The translations under genes and the position numbers were made by a program. A DNA stretch of 64,000 nt from Cryptomeria japonica (lineage: Eukaryota > Streptophyta > Pinopsida > Cupressales > Cupressaceae). Below, one piece after another: positions 10,021 through 21,834 of this stretch. The notes under the pieces are model-generated. The model saw only the letters and a list, made by a program, of their open reading frames with translations, was not told the origin of the DNA and searched no databases. Where the stretch lies: assembly GCF_030272615.1 (NCBI RefSeq), contig NC_081406.1:480846900-480910899 (forward strand), in the 5' to 3' direction. Within the stretch, counting starts at the first letter, position 1. Every line of letters begins with the position of its first letter.

Positions 10021-13000
10021 TCAACCTTGTAATCGGTTGGTTACAATTTGAAAAAGTTTTGCCAGAACCAAATTCAAGTTCTCAATGAACTTTTTATTGT
10101 CTTTTATTGCAGCCTCTGTCCTCTGAACTGTACCGGTGAGGTGTTGCATTTGCTCTACTGGTGTTTTCTGTCCTTGTACTAATGCATCAAATATTTCTTT
10201 CCTTAAACATGCGAGGTAGTCCAACTTTGGACTTAATCTCCATTTCAGATCCTTAGCCTTACTTTTTATTTTCTCTTTTTCTCTTTCTAGATTTAGTAAC
10301 TCTTCCTCAAGACCTGTTATCTTTTGCTCAATAATTGATAATGAATCAGATGAATTAATTAAATTGTCAGCTAGCTTATTAATTTCCTACTGTATCTTTC
10401 TCATTTTCTTGTCTATGTCAACTATCAAAAAGTTTGTCTTACAAGTGTCTCTGTACAAAGTTTTGAACTCCTTAAGTGTGCTGCACAGTTCTGGTAGAAG
10501 TGTGTCAAACTACCTTGTACACTTCTTTATTTGTTCCTCAAAGAATTTCTATTTTTGTTTTTCTAACATCTCTTTGAATGCTTCCTCCTTTATTTGTTCA
10601 ACTGTCATTATGTTGTCAGTAATATACCTAGACAAAGTGTCAAGTTGACTCAAAGAATCCTTATTATCTACATTGCATTTTGGAGCTATCATCTTCAAAA
10701 TTGGAATTGTGTCATCTATAGCTTTATATGCCTGTGAACTACAATCTGTTATTTTCTTTAAAGAATCTAAAAGAACTTTAGTTACATTTGTTGATTTAAA
10801 TCCTGCAGTTGAAGAGTCAACACTCTGAATTCCGCCGGTGGGAGCAATATCCTTGCTTGTAGTGACCTTTGGTAGGTCAGTCTGTGTTTCCATTTCTTTA
10901 AACAAGGGTTTGTCTTGCTCAGTAGTTTCCAGTGGCACTGATTCTATATTAACCTATTCCTATTCTGGAGCTTGATGCTCTGCTTGTTGCTCTGTTTGTT
11001 GTTCTGCTTTCCCATCTATCGGTTTACTTTCTATGTTATCTGTGTTATCAATTACCGGTAGCTCACTAGCCTTATCTATCTTGCCGGTTGTGTCCTTATC
11101 TACCACAATGTTGACCTTCTAAGTATCAACATCAACTATGTATAGTACCTTCGAATTAGGATTTGTATCCTCCTGTGATATATCCATACTCTCATCAGTC
11201 GATTGATCTTCAGTTGTTGTTACCGGTGGAGTAACCAGAGGTGGTGGGGATAAATTGTCACTTATTTTGATGCTTGGAGGTCCACCAACCTTTCCTTTTC
11301 CCTTATCCTTGTCTTCTTGATATACCTTGATTGGTTTAGGGTTTCTATACTCTTCCTGTTTTTCCTTCTCAACAAGGAGTATATCCCATGCATTTTTAGT
11401 TTCTTCTGTAACCTCATTTATTCTTCCAGCCATTAGTGCAATATGCTAGTGTGCAGTAGAGAATACTGACCGGTTAGCCTCTGCAATTAGATCATCTATT
11501 TCTTTCAGAGAGTTATCTGGGTAGACAACAAGTAATTTTTCAACTTTTATTTTCTTGTCAAGATCTACAACAGGTTGTCTTCTTGCTTCTAGTCTCTTGA
11601 ATAGTTCATCTAGTAGTTCATCTACAACTTGCATCAAAAATTTCTTGTAGATATCCAAGCGTAAGATAACACTATTTTCAACCTTTTCTTTATCATCAAT
11701 TGATAGTGAGTCATATAGTTTGTTGATGTTTTTCAATTGTCCTTCCTCTGTTATTTCATCTAGCAGTTTGTCAATCAGAGCAATATTTTGTTGAGTCCTT
11801 TTCTTTGGTGTCAACTTTTTCTTCTTAGGAGTAGACTTCTTGACTAGGGGCCTCACTGCTTGTTATTTTTGTCTAGTTCTTCTAGGTGAAGGTGTGGATA
11901 CTGGTGAAGGTTGTCTTTTCCTTACAACTCTTTTAAATGCAACCGACATGTCACTCTCTAAAGAAGTTGCTACTGGTGAAAGGTGAGTTTCTGGTTGTTG
12001 TGCCTGTAACTCATCTTCAGTGATACCGGTTTGTTTCAGTACATCTTCTTTGATAAACTTAGTCTGCCTTGAACCTCTCCTCACTTTTACTTCTACTTTC
12101 TTCACTCTCTTCTTGGATTGAATTTGATTCTCAATGGTTTTAGCACTGCCAAATACTTCTTCCTTAGGTTCATTGGGTGCTTCCAGAAGGGCTTTAGCAT
12201 ATGTTTCAATGATGTGATCATCTATCTCATAACCCATTTCAGTAACCCAAATTGTTCTTGGGATAACTGCTTCCATCCAGATCTCATCCTTCTTAATCAC
12301 AAAGCATATGTCATCCTTATATTTATCTACAATTGTTTGTGATAATCTTACTCTAGTGTTCATTCTGGCCTTTAATGCTTGAAAGTATTCATTAATATTC
12401 TTTTCTCTGTTTTCACCCATGTTGTTCAATAAGTCAAATAACTATTTCCCTACCGGTATGTTAAATCCAAGGTTCTTATTACCTATACTGGGCACCTGTT
12501 TGGTTATATGTAGCATTAAGCATACAAGTAAGTTACCAAATCTAAATGTCCCTTTCTTATCCTTCTTGATCTTTCCCATATTGTCAATAAGTTCATCCTT
12601 TAACCATTCACATATATCAATTTTCACATTATCTTTAACCATATCATGAGCACTTTTTATGCATAATCTAGAAACTGAGTTAAGTCTATTGCATGTGTTG
12701 TTTTATAACCTAAAATCATGCTAATGAATCTCACATTTATGTCAGTTACATCATTCACCCTTAAAGACCTTTTGTCAGATGTTGCACCTATTAGGTTCAG
12801 TACCAGGTCATTTGAGACCTTTGTTTTGTCAGGTCTGTTACCGGTGGAAGGTAACCCTGTTACAGCTTTCACAACTTCCTTGGTAATTTTATGAATTGAA
12901 TCTAGACAGAAAAATTCACCATGTACCCTGCTCAACACTATCCTTATCACTTCCTTGGGGAATGTCGGAATGCAAAGAATTTCAGTGAATCCTAGGGTTT

Positions 13001-13280
13001 CAATAATTTTGTGTTCAGGTTTCACATTACCGGAATCATCACATATAACAGTCTTGTACATGTTCTTGATTTCCTCATCACCTAATTCTTCTATATGGCA
13101 ATGGATGTACATTCTAGGGTCTTCTACAAAAACAACTCCTTTGGGGATTTAGGAAAATGCGCCAATATTATCATCCTTTTTAGCTATCTCAGGAACTAAT
13201 TGAAAAACAAGCCTAGGGTGCTTGATTACTTCCACTACAGTAGGGTTTTCTATGAATTCAGGTACAAAAGAGGATGCCAT
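10021..13280 (-). pseudogene. E1 ORF-B: long extra protein of a pol-less LTR element
   Basis: The frame begins MASSFVPEFIENPTVVE at 13280 and can be followed for about 1,080 codons with one frameshift near 12650 and otherwise only stops. N-terminal half: RIVLSRVHGEFFCLDSIHK, then KITKEVVKAVTGLP, GTFRFGNLLVCLML and a block ending MGYEIDDHIIETYAKALL. Middle: a basic stretch (KKSTPKKKKLTPKK), a helical block (ITEEGQLKNINKLYDSL) and a Ser/Thr/Pro-rich acidic linker. C-terminal third: long coiled coils (EELLNLEREKEKIKSKAKDL). At least nine in-frame stops in the lower frame (for example 12442, 11863, 11446, 11119, 10549), eight of them TAG. A homologous protein is encoded by H at 33513-36655. I recognise no catalytic motif. 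It takes the place of pol; a structural or packaging role is only a guess. Confidence 0.75.
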
Positions 13281-13559
13281 GATAAATACCTTTTTCTTCC
13301 TTTGGAAAGATTGATTGCTGAAATGCTTTGCCTCTTTGCTCGAGATGCCTTAGCTCTAGAAATTTCATGCTCTTTGAATGTTTGAATGCTTAGTGAAGTA
13401 AAATGGAGCCAAAAAAATTAATTTATAATGTCAATTTTTCCAACTACCACATTTAATGCTTGCCGGTTAAGTACTTACTTAACATATTCACCGGTATAGA
13501 AGTAATTTCAACTTCTTACCATCAATCGAGGGAATAATAGCATATTTCACATTGATTGT

Positions 13560-14748
13560 CAAACCCTCAAAAGAATTTTCTTCAATTAGATGAAGAGACT
13601 CCTTTCGATGGAGTGCTACTTTGTTCTGCCAGTGGAGTGTTGCTTGGTTCTATCGGTGGAGGAGTATTCCTAACACCATTTAATTCTGATTTTCTAATCC
13701 ATTGTTTTGAGAATTCCTACTTTACTTCTTCAACTTTTTCTTTACCTTTCAAACCAGGACCTTTGTTGTCTACCGATGGTGCCTTACTTCTACAGAATTT
13801 TGCAATATGTCCAATTTTGTTACATGCATAACAAGTCACATTATTTCTCTAAATAGCCTTTCCATAACCTATGCCGGTTTGTGTTCTGCATTGATTAGAT
13901 AAATGTCCAAATCTTCCACAAACATAACATCTCACATTCATTTAGCAATTCTCAGAGTTATGACTAACTTTGTTACATTTAGAACATTGACTGGTGGGTG
14001 TACTGGTATTCTGATAATTTCTAGATCTACATTGATTTGCTCTATGACCATACTTGTTACAGTTAAAGCATTTGCCATTGAATTTATAAGCAGTAGGTTG
14101 TCTTACCAATTTGCTATGATCCTGTGTGTTTGTAGTACCAGAGCTTTCACCAGTTTCAAAGCCAAGACCATTAGTGTCACCATTAGGTTTCTGATTCTTC
14201 AACAAGCCGCCAAGTTCTTCTGAGCTTTTCTTGAATTTCTCTTTATGTTGATTTGCAGTAGCCAGTTCTCCTTCCAAGATACCTTTTTATCTCATGAGTT
14301 CATTTGAGTCATTTTGTGCATGCATCAGATCTGTCTTCAACATATCATTTTCATAACTAAGTCTTGTGTTTTCATTTGCAACATCATTCAGTCTTCTAGT
14401 CAAGTCTTCTTCATTCTTCTTTCTATCTTCAATTTCTTTACAAAATCTCATAGTCATATCTTGCATCTCATTCTTTGTTGTCATGTTTTCTTGTTTCAGT
14501 TTATTCATCAGATCACTAAGAGTTTCCTTTTCATCATTCTCATTTTGCATATTTTCACAAAGTTCTCTTCTCTTGTTTCTTGAAATAGTAAGATTTTCTT
14601 GAAGTGCTTGAATGATATCCCAAGCAGCCTTTAGATCATCTTCAAGTTTGATATTTTTCAATTTTTCTGCATCATAGTCTGAGAGAGCTCCTTCAAGTTG
14701 CTTCATCAAGTTTTCCATCTCTACCAGTGTCAAGATCTTCCTCAAGTT
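13560..14748 (-). pseudogene. E1 gag: coiled coil plus four CCHC zinc knuckles
   Basis: One frame with about four stops (14287, 13942, near 13849 and 13715) and no frameshift. The N-terminal part (14745-14287) is a continuous coiled coil (LKQENMTTKNEMQDMTMRF). After a Gly/Asn-rich linker come four CX2CX4HX4C knuckles: CFNCNKYGHRANQC, CSKCNKVSHNSENC, CYVCGRFGHLSNQC and CYACNKIGHIAKFC. The last part is Lys/Glu then Pro/Ser-rich. Gag would form the virus-like particle in the cytoplasm and bind element RNA through the knuckles. The usual copia gag fold (the FDGxNYxxW region seen in copia-B) is absent, so the protein starts directly with the coil, close to the primer-binding site. Confidence 0.8.
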
Positions 14749-14770
14749 GTTAGGCTTCTAAAAATAGAGG

Positions 14771-14789
14771 ACCAAGCTCTAATACCAAT
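14771..14789 (-). other. E1 primer-binding site (initiator tRNA-Met type)
   Basis: On the minus strand TGGTATTAGAGC starts 2 bases inside the 5' LTR. It differs by one base from TGGTATCAGAGC, the complement of the plant initiator tRNA-Met 3' end. This fixes the element's orientation. Confidence 0.85.
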
Positions 14790-15593
14790 TGTTAGGATTC
14801 CCACAGATACTAAGAGGAGGGAGTGAATCGATATCTAATCGGTTGTAAGATTTTCTTAACTTAAAACATGTAGAGCATATTAATATTGTGTATTGATAAA
14901 CATAAATTAATGCAATAAACAGAGACAAAAGCAACCGCATGAAAAACACAACATAACACAATATTTTAATGGGGAATCCCGATGTGGGAAAAACCTTGGT
15001 GGGATTTGTAACCCACAATATTCACTTACTGGCCAATAAGAGAATATTACTGCTACAAGAGGGGCCTACACATGCAGGAAGGCCAAGTACCTAGAGCTCA
15101 CTACTCAATTACAAATTGGGAAGTCTCATTGACTTACAAAATGGATTATACAAATCGAATGTCTTGTACTGCTTCAAAATAGCATCTACTATGCCAGATC
15201 CAGTACTGGTTTCTGCTCTGCTTCTTACATAAACCCTTAACCAATAATTTGAATAATAGCTCTACCTTATTTCACCTAATTACATTCCTCTATCTATTAC
15301 AAAATGTTCTACAATGATCTCTCTTATATAAGACTCGATTTACAACTTGCCAAGTCGGCTTACAATGATTTTACAATAATAAACAAAATATATTAACAAC
15401 AAAATTCTTGTCGGCCTCTATGTCGGTATGGTTCCTTTTACTGCCGGTGCCGGTGATCTATGTACCGGTGTAGAATCTAACTTTGTTGGTGCCGGTGGAT
15501 TGCCTTGCCGGTGTCATAGGATTGTAAAGTTGCCATCAACGACAAAACCTTCATTCACCTACAATGTCCTATTGGAGTGTGCATTTGCCAACA
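14790..15593 (-). repeat. E1 5' LTR
   Basis: It starts TGTTAGGATTCCC and ends GCCAACA on the plus strand. A TATA box (TATATAAGAGAG, minus strand) lies near 15322-15335. It carries the same two conserved boxes as the 3' LTR. It contains an extra stretch of about 25 bases near 15117-15140 relative to the 3' LTR. Confidence 0.9.
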
Positions 15594-17165
15594 ATAATTA
15601 CCTCTCACTTTCCTCAATCTACCTTTCCCCTTTAGGTACTCCCCTTTGAATTTGTTAATGGAGTTGGGATCCCAAATGCGATCTACATGGATCTTTGTCG
15701 TGAACTTAGGAAGATATTAAGTAATGTACACCATAATATGGTATACCATATATCCCTCCACCATATAACCCTCAGGATGTTTTCTTTGTTGAACCAAAGC
15801 CTTCAAAAATTTCAAGTGCCTCTCAACCATCCACATTGACCTTGTGTGTACAGGTCCACACAATTCAATCTCCTCAACTTGGTGTGTGAAGTAGTTTTCT
15901 TGTGCATTGAAAAATGTCGAAGGTAGACACTTTTGCATTTCACACATTAGACGAGGAATTTTTCTCTTCCAATAATTTATATCTTATTTATGGATTTTTT
16001 TAGATGACAACCATCTACAAGTGATTCAAGACAAAAATATATTAATGAGACTTAACAAAATAATATACAATATATTACATAACAAGTAAAACAAATGGCA
16101 AATATAATATGTATACAACAAATTGAACAAATATCACTACTTACCTCATGTATTTTTCAAGATCTGTATATAACTTGATTGACATTGTTGTCGAAGTGGT
16201 CTGGGAGAGATAGAGGTAGAACGTACTGCAACAATTATAAAATGATCTTTTCATTGTTTTTCAAAAACTATTAAACATAATACAATGAACAGTACATGCA
16301 GTATACAAATATATAGTAAAAATACAAGAACATGAATTACCTTAATGAAGGTATGTCAATCATACGTTTTCATCCCTGGCCCAAATTCACCTTTCTTTGT
16401 TATGATATTATTTATGTTCGCAACAAATCCTGTGGGAAATTGAATTTTTTGTATTACTTATTTTATAGCATTGCTTTGCTGCTCTATTAATAACCAAGGA
16501 AGGGCACTTATATTAATTTGGTCTCCATCGCTATTTAATTTAATGGCATTTTTCATTCCATGATTGGATTCTTGAATGTCACTACAAATTTTGATAATTT
16601 TTTCTTTGTCACGCCTTCCATCCAATATTTTCTATAATGTCTGTTATATTCTTTCCAGCATCAAACAAATGCACAATTTGTAGCTGCTCATAGTAGGGCA
16701 ACCTACTAAATTGTTTGGGATGACTTTTTTAGTCCCTTTGGAAGCTGGTCATTAATGCCTTGATGACCTTCATGAAGCATATAAATGTAAAAAGTTAACA
16801 ATGACAATCATCGTCAATTACATCAAGAGTAAACAAAACACAATATAAAAATATAAATTCCAAACATATCAAATATGATAGATAAACAATTTGATTGAAT
16901 GACATTACCTTGACAATTAATTATATTATATTCCAACTTCCATAGGCGAGGTGTTATTCTTCGTAGTTTTGATGTACTCTCTTTTTTCTCATTGAAAATA
17001 TGTTTTTTAGTAGTTTGATACTTATGATTTTTGTGGAGGAAGTGCCTATACTCATCAAACACCTGCTTTCCTAAACTTGTTTAATGACGAGATTTCATCT
17101 TTGGACCACAAACTGGACATGCAAATTTTCCCTTTGTTTGAAGACCTGCAAGATCATGTATAATT
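15594..17165 (-). pseudogene. CACTA transposase core (Transposase_21) and DUF4218
   Basis: Read from 17165 downward: IIHDLAGLQTKGKFACPVCG, then FDEYRHFLHKNHKYQTTKKH and ITPRLWKLEYN, ending at a donor-like site (CAAG|GTAATG) near 16910. After an intron come LPYYEQLQIVHLFD and, shifted, GMKTYDWHTFIK and VLPLSLPDHFDNNVNQVIY. After a second intron (about 16145-15985) DUF4218 follows with VEEIELCGPVHTRSM, VERHLKFLKALV and HPEGYMVEGYM, then a stop and LPKFTTKIHVDRIWD up to the E1 border at 15594. The order and motifs match the DDE-type transposase that cuts CACTA ends in the nucleus. Several frameshifts and stops make it dead. Confidence 0.8.
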
Positions 17166-17581
17166 GGTGATGCTCTGCAAAAAGGATTAGAAAATCTGTT
17201 TGATGGCAACACACACAAGAGCATAAGAAACAAACGTTAGTATTAGCAACAAAAGATTATCCTAAACAGGCATATCAAGAGAGATATTAAGCATGAAATA
17301 GAAAGCATACAAACATAGAATAGATAAACTATACTCCTCCAAATGCTAATCAAGATGCTCATAGTTGCTCCTCCCTTGTTCCTCTCCTCTCCAAGTCCCA
17401 AATGAGTGTAGCTCTCAGCTTTTAGCACTAGCCATGGATGCCATATGGAGATTCAAGATGGTTGAATATGATAAGCAAATCCTATGCAAGTGTAGATAGT
17501 GATGCTATGAGAAAGCTCTATGCTAATGCCAGTATAACAACAATACTCTAATGCTTCTCTTTTTGCTTGAGGAGAAGGGTT

Positions 17582-17593
17582 CTATTTATAGAA
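17582..17593 (-). promoter_or_regulatory. TATA box of the Tat-like LTR
   Basis: The minus strand reads CTATAAATAGAACC, a strong plant TATA match inside the LTR and pointing toward the element body's transcript orientation. Confidence 0.6.
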
Positions 17594-17949
17594 GAAATGG
17601 GGAAATGAAGGGTTAAGATTGAATGGTTTAATCAAGGGCCAAGTTTGAAAGTTGGGGATCCATGTGCACAATTGGCACCAATAAAATGGTGACAAGTGTC
17701 AACATAGGATTGGGTTGAGAGAAGAGGTTGGAGGCATTAAAGGCCTGAGAAGACCTCATGGTTATCTAGAGGCTAAGGGTCAAGTCCAAATTAAGATTAC
17801 CCACTGGATTTAAGAGTTAATCCAAGGATAAACCTTTGTGCAAATGTTTAAGAGATAATCATGGTCAAAGCATTAATGGCCTGATGAGACCTTTGGGTTG
17901 GGTAGAGGTTGAGTCAAAACAAATGTTTTAACCATGTGGGAGGGTTTGA

Positions 17950-18110
17950 GGTAACCATTAATGGTTATTGGAGACTTTGGGGATTAAGTGGTTGAAGGTT
18001 GAAAGCCTTCAATGGTTATCAAAGACTTTGAGTCATTTAGTGGTTGAAGGTTGAAGGTTGAAAGCCTTTAATGGTTATCAAAGACTTTGAGGGTTTGAGA
18101 AGTGACTTCC
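17950..18110. repeat. Imperfect tandem repeat in LTR
   Basis: Units built on AATGGTTATCAAAGACTTTG and GTGGTTGAAGGTTGAAAGCC occur two to three times with small indels. Confidence 0.7.
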
Positions 18111-18354
18111 CTTTTGCTTAGGAATGTGACAAAGTTTAGAGAAGGGGTTAGGTTATTTAGAAGTGATTAGAAAATTCTAGAAGGGGTTTAGGCATGCAAG
18201 TGGATTTTGTAGGAAAATGCAAGTGGGAGAAATTTTGGTATTTTCAATTAAAATAAAATCATTTATTTCAATTAAATGGTGTAATTTGCATTTGGATAAA
18301 TATTCAAATAAATATTAATTTATTTAAATGAGAAAAATGAAGATAAAGCATTAA

Positions 18355-18575
18355 AATGCTTGAAGACTTTGAGGGAAACCATTAAAGGCTTGAAGACTTT
18401 AAGGAAAACCATTAAAGTCTTAAGAAGACTTTAAGGGAAGCCATTAAGTTTGAAGACTTTAAAGCCATCAAGTTTGAAGACTTTAGGGGAAACCATTAAA
18501 GGTTTGAGAAGACTCTAGAAGGAAGCCATTAAGTTTGAAGACTTTAAGGGAAACCATTAAAGGTTTCAAGTGGGT
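18355..18575. repeat. Imperfect tandem repeat in LTR, unit about 30-36 bp
   Basis: About six or seven degenerate units share GAAGACTTTAAGGGAAACC followed by ATTAAAG. Unit length varies, as expected from replication slippage. Confidence 0.8.
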
Positions 18576-18974
18576 GAGGATAAATAAGATTTTAAATAAA
18601 TAATTTATTTAAAATAGTTGTGCAACTTGCTTTTGTAGGAAAATACAAGTGGGTGGAGGATAAAGGTGATTTAAATAAATGTTAATTTATTTAAATGTGA
18701 GAGGTGGGATTTTGGGGGATTTAAATAAATATTAATTTATTTAAATGTGAGAGAATATTTAATTAAATAAATATGATTTATTTATTTAATTAATGATCTG
18801 AATTTGGTTAAGTGAATTAAATCAAATAAATTGAATAATTTATTTAATTAATAGGAGAAGAGGGTTAAGATGAATTAATTAAATATTAATTTAATTAATT
18901 ATTAATTGATGGTTAAATAATCAAATAAATACTAAGTATTCATTTAATTAAGTGGACAAATTTATGTGTCTACA

Positions 18975-18992
18975 TTTGCCCCTTTTTGAGAC
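18975..18992 (-). other. Tat-like gypsy polypurine tract
   Basis: On the minus strand, CTCAAAAAGGGGCAAA lies directly before the TGTAGACA start of the LTR. Confidence 0.75.
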
Positions 18993-20995
18993 GGTGCAGT
19001 TTATCGCATCGTTTCAAAGAAAGAAAAATAGGTGTGAAGAAATGCCCCATAAAATATAAATTTAATGGGTGGTATGCCCCCTCGAGAGATGGGCCGATTT
19101 TTTTTGAAAAATCGGGCGATCTCTCGAAAAAGAATGAAAAGTGGAGTTGAGGTAGAATAGAAGAAATTAGAACTAATGATGAAAGAATGGGAGAAAATGG
19201 AGTGAATATGAAGAAACAACAAGTCAGCAAGTACCCTGAGGTCATGCAAGAGATACATAGCAGATGTAGTGTGGGGTTTGGATTGATGTGATACAATTGA
19301 TCAAAATTGGTTGGACAATCTGGTGCAATCGGTTTAATTGCCCCGGTCAAGTCAAAGCGTGACAGTTGATGTCAGTTGGTCGCTTGGACATGATAAAGTC
19401 TGAGTAAGTGAATCAAAGTGACCTGATGTGACTTAGACAATTGATGTAATTGCCCGATGAAGTCAAGGTATATGAAGCAAAATACTCGTTGAGATGTAGA
19501 CAATTGAGGTAATTGTCCGTTGGATTGTGTTTGATTGGTCAATCAATTGATAGTGTGTGCGTGTGATGGATGGTTGTGGGGAATCATGGCAGCCCCATTG
19601 AGACTAGGTCATTGTGATAAATGCCTGATGTAGTCTAGGATTACCATAATCGATTACCTGTTGAGACCCGAAGATACTTGATCAGAGTATCTGTTGATAG
19701 TCTAGGTGTGTGTGAGTCGATGTATCTGTGCAGATAGAGTAACTTTCTTGACTTATTGGATGACTTAGGATAGGAAACACAATCCCTCCTATTTAGAGAT
19801 GGATGGTGATGAACGTGGCTTGATTAGGTTGATTGGGACACGATGTAGGGTATGTGATGGTGATTATCGAGATGGGGAGGGTGGGGGGGTTCAATGTTAA
19901 ATAGAAGAAATGGAGGACCTATTACATTCCTATGGAAGAAGAGGAAAATAGAGTATGCATTATTATGACTATGTATGAATGATATGCAGCTATTTATGAA
20001 TGTATGGATGGATGGAATGCAACGAAATGCAATATATACAGATGAGATGAGATGACGATCCATAGTGCTTTATTTTTCATCATTGAGCTTTAAAATGTTG
20101 TAAGAAAATACAAGCAACTTGACATAAAGATTCAAGATGACCAGAGTATTTCTTACATGGATTTTGATATAGCAAGTTAATACAAGCAACTTGATATAAT
20201 GGATCAAGTTGACCTGAGTATTGCTTGCGGAACAGACAAGGATTATCTCCTTTCATGCATGACTTGGATCGTCCTCCTTGATCTTAGGCTGATCATATCC
20301 TGAGACAAGTGCATACCATAATAAGAGATAAAACCTTTATCCAGTTTGGATGAGGTAGGAGGAACCAAAAAAAAAGCATTGTACCTGCAAACAAATAGTA
20401 TATACATAAAGAATAAAGAATATGGATCCTTGGCAATAGTTCATGCTCATATGGTCGAGGTATACGCTGTAGTCAGCAAGCCATAATGATCTATGACTGC
20501 ATTTGGCATAAGATCACGTAGCTTGGTGAACTTCCCACGTAGACACCATTAGTACATGCCCCAGAACTTCATCGGAATAATGCGTCGAAGATACACAAAC
20601 AATGTCGTAGGAACCTGATATAAATTACTAGACCATAAATCAACCAAGTATTTGATAGCGTAAACAGAATTTTCTTGTCAAAGAAAATGTCATCTTGTCT
20701 TTGTTTTGGTAAGGAAGAATGCATCCTTGTTGAAGACAGTTTTGAGTGTTGATGTTGATTGTGTGGTCGATTGATAAGTGGTCATTCGTGTGAGTATTTT
20801 GTCAATGTTTGTTTTGGTATCTGCATGGATGAGTATGTACAAGGTGTTGCCATGTTTTTGTGTGATTTTTCAATGGTTTTGTCGATGTTTTTGGATTTTG
20901 AATTATTTTGAATGTTTTTTTGGATTTTGTGTTGAGACATTTATGAATGTTTTTGGTATTTTTGCGAGATATTTTTGAATGTTTTTGTATTTTCT
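18993..20995 (-). other. Long 3' untranslated region of the Tat-like element
   Basis: There is no coding similarity between the integrase end and the polypurine tract. GACAATTGATGTAATTGCCC-like units recur near 19320, 19435 and 19500. About 20800-21010 is a run of GAATGTTTTTGGTATTTT-like units. Long repeat-bearing 3' regions are typical of Tat-type gypsy elements. Confidence 0.5.
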
Positions 20996-21830
20996 TCAGG
21001 ACATTTTTCTGAATGTTTTTGGTATTTTCTGGTATGTAGGGGAGCCTGATGCTCTGTACAGCTTAGGTATAAAACCGTTTGAGGTGCATGATGTTAATTG
21101 GATCTGCGAGCGGTTCTCCTTCTGAAGTAGCCAACTGATATGCCCCGGATCTGAATACAGCAGTGACAACATATGGGCCCAGCCAGTTTGATTCAAACTT
21201 GCCCTGATGTTCTCTGTTTGGTTGGTTGCGAGGATTCTCTCAGAGAACAAGATCACCTACCTCAAATGTACGAGGTCTAACTCGGTGATTGTAGCTTCTG
21301 CTCATGCGCTGCTGATAGGCTTTGAGGTGATTGTATGTAGCTTGTCGTTTCTCATCAAGTAACTCTAAGTCTTGAAGATGGGATACTCTGTAGGATTCGT
21401 CATCAATGAGATTGTGCAAGGAAACTCGTAATGATGGTATCTCGACCTCAATAGGCAAGATAGCTTCTGCACCATAGACCAATGAATAAGGAGTTGCACC
21501 TGTAGGGGTTCGAATGCTAGTTCGATATGCCCATAGTGCTGGATTTAGTTGAACATGCCAATCACGATCGGCATCATTGACTGTCTTCTTTAGGATCCTC
21601 AATATGTTTTTATTGGATGCTTCAGCCTGACCATTGCCTTGTGGGTAATAGGGAGTGGAAAAGCGGTGTTGGATATGAAATTTCTCACAAAGTTTGCGGA
21701 CATCCTAATTTTTGAAAGGAAGACCGTTATCTGTGATGATGGACATGGGTACACCATACCGGCAGATGATGTAATTGAGGATGAATGAGGCGATCTGCTT
21801 GCCAGTGACTTGGGTAAGTGGAATATTTGA
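20996..21830 (-). pseudogene. Gypsy integrase, C-terminal half
   Basis: Integrase inserts the double-stranded cDNA into host DNA. The frame at 21602-21240 reads WHVQLNPALWAYRTSIRTPT, then GATPYSLVYGAEAILPIEVE. Upstream in another frame are ICRYGVPMSIITDNG, with the catalytic Asp of the D-N-G motif, and STPYYPQGNGQAEA, with the catalytic Glu region. Downstream, after a TGA that fits CGA-to-TGA, are NREHQGKFESNWAGPYVV and INIMHLKRFY, the C-terminal module. The N-terminal zinc finger and first catalytic Asp are lost at the truncation. Confidence 0.85.
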
Positions 21831-21834
21831 TAAT

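Larger units (their letters stand above)
9036..15593 (-). mobile_element. E1: pol-less LTR retrotransposon (Sirevirus-like termini)
   Basis: A complete element on the minus strand: 3' LTR 9036-9814, polypurine tract, ORF-B, gag, primer-binding site and 5' LTR 14790-15593. It interrupts a CACTA gene: DUF4218-linked coding similarity runs to 15594 and intron-like CACTA sequence resumes below 9036. ATAATTA flanks the right end directly and occurs 2 bases from the left end, which may be an altered target duplication. The 5-kb interior has no protease, integrase, reverse transcriptase or RNase H in any frame, so the element must have moved in trans. LTRs are roughly 90% or more alike by eye. H (24372-60792) is a diverged relative. 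Confidence 0.85.
17168..18974 (-). repeat. Tat-like gypsy 3' LTR
   Basis: The right end is firm: on the minus strand the LTR begins TGTAGACACATAAATTTG directly after a polypurine tract. The left end is inferred. The LTR holds a TATA box, two blocks of imperfect tandem repeats and AT-rich inverted segments near 18580-18950. Confidence 0.7.
17168..21830 (-). mobile_element. Tat-like Ty3/gypsy element, 5'-truncated
   Basis: Only the 3' portion is present: integrase end (21830-20996), a 2-kb untranslated region, polypurine tract and one LTR. Gag, protease, reverse transcriptase and RNase H are missing, and the truncation point abuts CACTA coding sequence ending in DACPN. The integrase wording (WAYRTSIRTPTGATPYSLVYG) and the long 3' untranslated region suggest the Tat/Athila side of gypsy. 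The left border is placed at TGATGCTCTG but could be up to 30 bases further right. Confidence 0.75.
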
